27,316 bases of DNA, taken from NCBI GenBank assembly GCA_003559985.1, contig PWJP01000006.1, positions 1 through 27,316 on the forward strand, read 5' to 3'. Both the position numbers and the translations under genes were made by a program. The notes beneath the pieces are model-generated. The model worked only from the letters and a program-made list of their open reading frames with translations. It was not told the DNA's origin and ran no database searches. The stretch is from Saprospirales bacterium (GTDB lineage Bacteria > Bacteroidota > Bacteroidia > Chitinophagales > Saprospiraceae). This document shows, piece by piece, positions 23,455-27,316 of the stretch (its first letter is position 1; each line of letters starts with the position of its first letter).

Positions 23455-25368
23455 ATGGATTTCAGAATTGATTCTTTTGAGAGGTATCAAAAAGACTACG
23501 AAAAAAGCGTGAATGACCCGGAGGGATTCTGGGGGAATATGGCCAATAATTACCAGTGGAGTAAAAAATGGGACCGGGTACTCGAATGGAACTTCGAAGA
23601 ACCAAAGGTCAAGTGGTTTTTAAACGGCCAGTTGAATATCACAGAAAATTGCCTGGACAGGCACCTCGCGGAGCGCGGCAATAAACTGGCCATCATCTGG
23701 GAGCCGAATGATCCAAAAGAACGAGTCGTCCGCCTGACGTACAGAGAACTGCACGATAAGGTATGTAAATACGCCAATGTTCTCAAAATGCACGGAGCAA
23801 AAAAAGGAGACCGGGTGGCCCTTTATATGCCCATGGTTCCAGACCTGGCTATCGCTACGCTGGCATGTGCCAGAATTGGTGCCATACACTCCGTGGTATT
23901 CGCAGGCTTTAGTGCGAGCGCCCTTGCTGACCGGATAAATGATGCCAGTGCGAAATTCGTCCTCACCAGTGATGGATTGTTCCGGGGAACAAAGGAGATT
24001 CCCGTCAAAAGAATTGTCGATGAGGCTTTGAAAAAATGCGACTCGGTGGAAAAAGTTATCGTAACTGAACGCACCAATTGGGATGTGAACATGGAAGATG
24101 GGCGAGATCTTTGGTTGCACGAGGAGATGGAAAAAGTTGATAACCACTGCCCTGCCGAACCCATGGATTCAGAAGATCCTCTTTTTATCCTCTACACTTC
24201 GGGCTCTACCGGAAAACCCAAAGGTGTTCTTCACACTTGCGGTGGATACATGGTTTACGCGGGTTACTCATTTATGAATGTCTTTCAGTATCAGGAGTCT
24301 GACATATACTGGTGCACGGCAGATATTGGCTGGATCACGGGTCACAGTTATATCATCTACGGGCCGCTGCTAAATGGAGCTACTACCATGATGTTTGAAG
24401 GAATCCCAACCTATCCAAGTCCGGGCAGGTTCTGGCAGGTTTGCGACAAACACGGAGTCAATCAATTTTATACGGCACCTACAGCCATAAGAGCACTTAT
24501 GGCTCATGGAGATGACCACGTATTGAGTTTCAGTCTGGATTCCCTGAAAATACTGGGGACAGTGGGAGAACCCATTAACGAAGAGGCGTGGAACTGGTAT
24601 TACAAAGTGGTCGGAAAGAGCAAATGCCCGATAGTCGATACCTGGTGGCAAACTGAAACCGGTGGAATCGTAGTAAGTGGACTGGGAAAGCACAGCCCTA
24701 TGAAAGCGAGCCATGCGGGATTGCCACTTCCCGGAATACAGCCCGTACTGCTGGATCAGGATGGGAAGGAAATAACCGAAAACGAAAAGGAGGGATACCT
24801 GGCAATTAAATTCCCCTGGCCGTCCATTCTCAGGACCATTTACGGAGACCACGATCGGTGTAAAACCACCTACTTCTCGCAATTCAAGGGTTATTATTTC
24901 AGCGGTGATGGAGCGAAAAGAGACAAAAACGGCCTCTACCGGGTAATTGGAAGGGTGGACGATGTAATCAATGTCTCGGGCCATCGATTTGGAACGGCTG
25001 AGATTGAAAGTGCCATCAACACCAATTCAAAAGTGGCGGAGTCCGCAGTAGTGGGTTTCCCACATGATATTAAAGGACAGGGTATTTACGCCTACGTTAT
25101 CCTTAAGGAACAAATTGATGATCCCGACTCTCTGAGGTCTGATATCATTCAATCGGTTGTTGAGCAAATCGGCAAAATTGCAAAGCCCGAGGTGGTGCAG
25201 TTTGTTCCGGGATTGCCTAAAACCCGGTCGGGAAAAATCATGCGTAGAATTCTCAGAAAAATAGCGGAAGGAGATACGTCTAACCTCGGAGATACTTCCA
25301 CGCTACTCGATCCTGAGGTGGTAGAAGTAATAAAAAAACGAGCCAATGAAATTCGCGACGGGAAATAG
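23455..25368 (+). CDS. acs: Acetyl-CoA synthetase
   Basis: Acs activates acetate with ATP and CoA, via acetyl-AMP, feeding acetate into central metabolism. The 637-residue cytoplasmic enzyme has the N-terminal cap (FERYQKDYEKSVNDPEGFWG), motif YTSGSTGKPKG at 247-257 (P-loop-like ATP binding), DTWWQTETGG (about 400; the W is typical of acetate-specific pockets), a GYYFSGDGAKRDKNG stretch with the hinge region, SGHRFGTAEIESAI, and the C-terminal PKTRSGKIMRRILRKI. In that last motif K594 is the catalytic lysine that is reversibly acetylated in the family. The ATG at 23455 gives a normal N-terminus. A terminator follows 37 bases after the stop, making the gene monocistronic. Confidence 0.97.
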   Translation: MDFRIDSFERYQKDYEKSVNDPEGFWGNMANNYQWSKKWDRVLEWNFEEPKVKWFLNGQLNITENCLDRHLAERGNKLAIIWEPNDPKERVVRLTYRELHDKVCKYANVLKMHGAKKGDRVALYMPMVPDLAIATLACARIGAIHSVVFAGFSASALADRINDASAKFVLTSDGLFRGTKEIPVKRIVDEALKKCDSVEKVIVTERTNWDVNMEDGRDLWLHEEMEKVDNHCPAEPMDSEDPLFILYTSGSTGKPKGVLHTCGGYMVYAGYSFMNVFQYQESDIYWCTADIGWITGHSYIIYGPLLNGATTMMFEGIPTYPSPGRFWQVCDKHGVNQFYTAPTAIRALMAHGDDHVLSFSLDSLKILGTVGEPINEEAWNWYYKVVGKSKCPIVDTWWQTETGGIVVSGLGKHSPMKASHAGLPLPGIQPVLLDQDGKEITENEKEGYLAIKFPWPSILRTIYGDHDRCKTTYFSQFKGYYFSGDGAKRDKNGLYRVIGRVDDVINVSGHRFGTAEIESAINTNSKVAESAVVGFPHDIKGQGIYAYVILKEQIDDPDSLRSDIIQSVVEQIGKIAKPEVVQFVPGLPKTRSGKIMRRILRKIAEGDTSNLGDTSTLLDPEVVEVIKKRANEIRDGK

Positions 25369-25404
25369 AATGTAGAGACATCTAATTTTTACAAAACTTT
25401 TCAG

Positions 25405-25433
25405 CGCCCCCTTCTACCCGAGGGGGCGTTTTA
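25405..25433 (+). terminator. Rho-independent terminator of acs
   Basis: CGCCCCCT (25405-25412) and AGGGGGCG (25421-25428) form a perfect 8-bp GC-rich stem with an 8-base loop, followed by TTTTATCTT. It separates acs from the helicase gene, whose ATG is about 40 bases on. Confidence 0.88.
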
Positions 25434-25470
25434 TCTTACTACTTCATCTACCACCCATTCAATACAGTTT

Positions 25471-27316
25471 ATGGAATATTCAACGCCCTCACAATACATA
25501 GAAAACTGGTTGGAGGGTCTCGAAATGGAGCGGAGTCACCAGGAAAAAATGGCCATAACCGTACTCACAGATGACCTGGTACACCAACGCAAAAATCAGG
25601 GTTATTGCTGGTATCCCGTAGATATTGAGGACAGTGGGTTTACTTTAGGGGAATTGCCTTTTATTACCGCTGGAAAAAATGTGGAAAAAAAAACGAGGGA
25701 TCACTTCCAAAGTGGTCAACCCGTGAGGGTATTCCGCTTAAAACATGGCCAAGTCACTCACGAGACCAGAGGAATTATTCACTACCTCCACCGGGGCAAA
25801 ATGAAGGTCATACTACACGAGGAGTTCTTGCCCGACTGGATATTTGAAGGAGGAATAGGAGTGGACCAGGTTCACGATGAAAAGACCTTTGATCAGATGA
25901 GGTCTTCAATGGAAAAGCTCCTGCACCTCAAAGCCAATCACCCGGCAAAAAAATTGGTTTGGGCGTTCTATGGAGACAGTCAACCTCAAGAAATAAAAGT
26001 TAGAGAAAAGGCGACTCGAATTGAAGCCCTCAATCCCTCACAAATAGATGCAGTGGAAGCGGGCATCAATACAGAAGACATTGCAGTGATTCACGGTCCC
26101 CCGGGCACCGGAAAGACCACCACACTCAAGCACCTCATCATTAATCTAGTGCATCGGGGGAATAAGATACTGGTTTGCGCTCCATCCAATGCAGCCACAG
26201 ACTGGATAGCTGCCCAATTGCATCGCGAGGGTCTCAAAGTGGTGAGAATGGGCCACCTGTCTCGCATTGACAGGGAAGTGCTCGACTGCAGCCTGGAGTC
26301 CCTGGTATTTTCAAAGAACGAAGCCAAACAGCTTAAAAAAATACGTCTTGAGGCTGAGGAGTGTTTCAGGCAAGCCAAAAAATTCAGGCGAAGTTACGGA
26401 CCACAACAAAGAGAAGAGAGACGCAGACTTTTTGCGGAGGCGAGAGATTTAAAAAAGTGGGCAAGGGAACTGGAAGACAGATTGGTAGCGGAGGTACTGG
26501 ACCGGGCTGAAGTTGTATGTAGCACCTTGAGTGGTGCGGACAACCCCTGGATGGATGGGATTGAATTCAATTACTGCGTCATAGATGAGGCGGCTCAGGC
26601 CCTTCAGGGAGCTTGTTGGATAGGGATGTTGAAGGCTCGAAAAATTATTTTGGCAGGAGACCCCTGGCAACTCCCTCCCACTGTTAAATCCCGTGAAGCG
26701 GAGAAAACAGAATTTGGTAAAACCCTATTGGATTTGGCAATAGGCAAATTCCCCGGGCTTTACCTGCTCAACACCCAATACCGGATGAACAACACCATCA
26801 TGGGTTTTTCCAATGAGTGGTTTTACAGGGGAAAACTCAAGGCCCATGAAAGTGTGGCAAACCATCAAATTTCAACCGACAAAGAAGCAAGGGAGGCGAT
26901 CGAATTTATTGATACGGCGGGCTGTGGGTTTTTTGAAAAACAAAACCCGGAGACAAAAAGCTACCACAACAAGGATGAGTACCTTATAATCAGGGAGCAT
27001 TTAGAGCCACTTCTCCACGCTGAATTTATCGATGCACCGGAAGCGGCCATAATTTCACCCTACTCTGCACAGGTGCAATTTATCAATGAAGAGATGGAGG
27101 AAGACAGTTCTCCATTTCCAGTCACTGTGGCCACAATCGACAGTTTTCAGGGACAGGAAAGGGATATAGTCTATATCACACTGGTCCGCTCTAATGAAGA
27201 ACAGCAGATCGGATTTTTGCAGGACTATCGGAGAATGAATGTAGCCATGACGAGAGCCAGGAAGAAATTGGTTATGGTAGGAGACTCAGCCACACTAGCC
27301 GCTGATCCTTTTTATG
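25471..27316 (+). CDS. UPF1/IGHMBP2-like SF1 helicase (3' end outside window)
   Basis: The frame is open from ATG 25471 to the window end (615 codons) without a stop. It encodes a superfamily 1B DNA/RNA helicase of the UPF1/IGHMBP2/SMUBP-2 type. An N-terminal beta-rich domain (about 1-180; MEYSTPSQYIENWLEGLEME, GYCWYPVDIEDSGFTLGELP) precedes the motor. Motor motifs in order: the Q-motif LNPSQIDAV, Walker A GPPGTGKTTT from residue 209, CAPSNAATD (Ia), an inserted helical arm (about 285-345, very basic/acidic), Walker B IDEAAQA at about 371, GDPWQLPPTV (III), NTQYRMN (IV), VATIDSFQGQERDIVYITLV (V) and RRMNVAMTRARKKLVMVGD (VI). Only the extreme C-terminus should be missing. It probably unwinds RNA or DNA 5' to 3', as the family does. 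Confidence 0.94.
   Translation, partial: MEYSTPSQYIENWLEGLEMERSHQEKMAITVLTDDLVHQRKNQGYCWYPVDIEDSGFTLGELPFITAGKNVEKKTRDHFQSGQPVRVFRLKHGQVTHETRGIIHYLHRGKMKVILHEEFLPDWIFEGGIGVDQVHDEKTFDQMRSSMEKLLHLKANHPAKKLVWAFYGDSQPQEIKVREKATRIEALNPSQIDAVEAGINTEDIAVIHGPPGTGKTTTLKHLIINLVHRGNKILVCAPSNAATDWIAAQLHREGLKVVRMGHLSRIDREVLDCSLESLVFSKNEAKQLKKIRLEAEECFRQAKKFRRSYGPQQREERRRLFAEARDLKKWARELEDRLVAEVLDRAEVVCSTLSGADNPWMDGIEFNYCVIDEAAQALQGACWIGMLKARKIILAGDPWQLPPTVKSREAEKTEFGKTLLDLAIGKFPGLYLLNTQYRMNNTIMGFSNEWFYRGKLKAHESVANHQISTDKEAREAIEFIDTAGCGFFEKQNPETKSYHNKDEYLIIREHLEPLLHAEFIDAPEAAIISPYSAQVQFINEEMEEDSSPFPVTVATIDSFQGQERDIVYITLVRSNEEQQIGFLQDYRRMNVAMTRARKKLVMVGDSATLAADPFY

Overview
The window looks like a chromosomal segment of a Bacteroidota bacterium, probably from the Saprospiria/Lewinella side of the phylum (the finer placement is inference). 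The support is a DUF5606 protein, a short-form AMP nucleosidase, a fused alpha-beta E1 2-oxoacid dehydrogenase, a bacterial GH3-family protein, several sites matching the Bacteroidota promoter consensus TTTG-N19-21-TAnnTTTG, and start codons that mostly lack Shine-Dalgarno sequences. I saw no rRNA, CRISPR array, insertion sequence or phage gene.

Layout. Positions 1-2242 hold the 3' end of a two-[4Fe-4S] ferredoxin gene, a tRNA-Ser(UGA) with its own terminator, and an iron-sulfur (6-4) photolyase-type gene on the minus strand. Positions 2475-4226 hold folD and prmA. Positions 4227-5332 form an AT-rich, RNA-like intergenic region with four hairpins, one plus-strand and two minus-strand consensus promoters, and a 21-codon hydrophobic frame. 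Positions 5333-6844 encode an unrecognised helical protein. Positions 7123-8652 are a GH3-family gene interrupted by one in-frame TAA. Positions 8690-12524 hold a small helical protein, recO, a fused E1 dehydrogenase and a DUF5606 protein. Positions 12759-15413 (minus) are bamA.

Positions 15754-21047 hold the most system-like cluster: an ECF-like sigma factor and a single-pass membrane protein with an anti-sigma-like N-terminus on the minus strand, diverging from a large exported TPR-CHAT protein (caspase-like His/Cys dyad, C-terminal membrane anchor). I infer an envelope-sensing or protease module with its own sigma factor. Positions 21048-21795 are intergenic, with a strong minus-strand terminator and a possible small RNA or peptide. 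Positions 21796-23134 (minus) hold AMP nucleosidase and a conserved-looking partner of unknown function. Positions 23455-25368 are acetyl-CoA synthetase, followed by a terminator. From 25471 to the window end runs an incomplete UPF1-like SF1 helicase.

Most genes are housekeeping: one-carbon metabolism, ribosome modification, recombination repair, outer-membrane assembly, acetate activation, branched-chain or pyruvate-type oxo-acid oxidation, and purine salvage. The parts that ordinary annotation does not explain are the sigma/membrane/CHAT cluster, the 4.2-5.3 kb RNA-rich intergenic region, the split GH3 gene and the 21.2-21.5 kb small transcript candidate.
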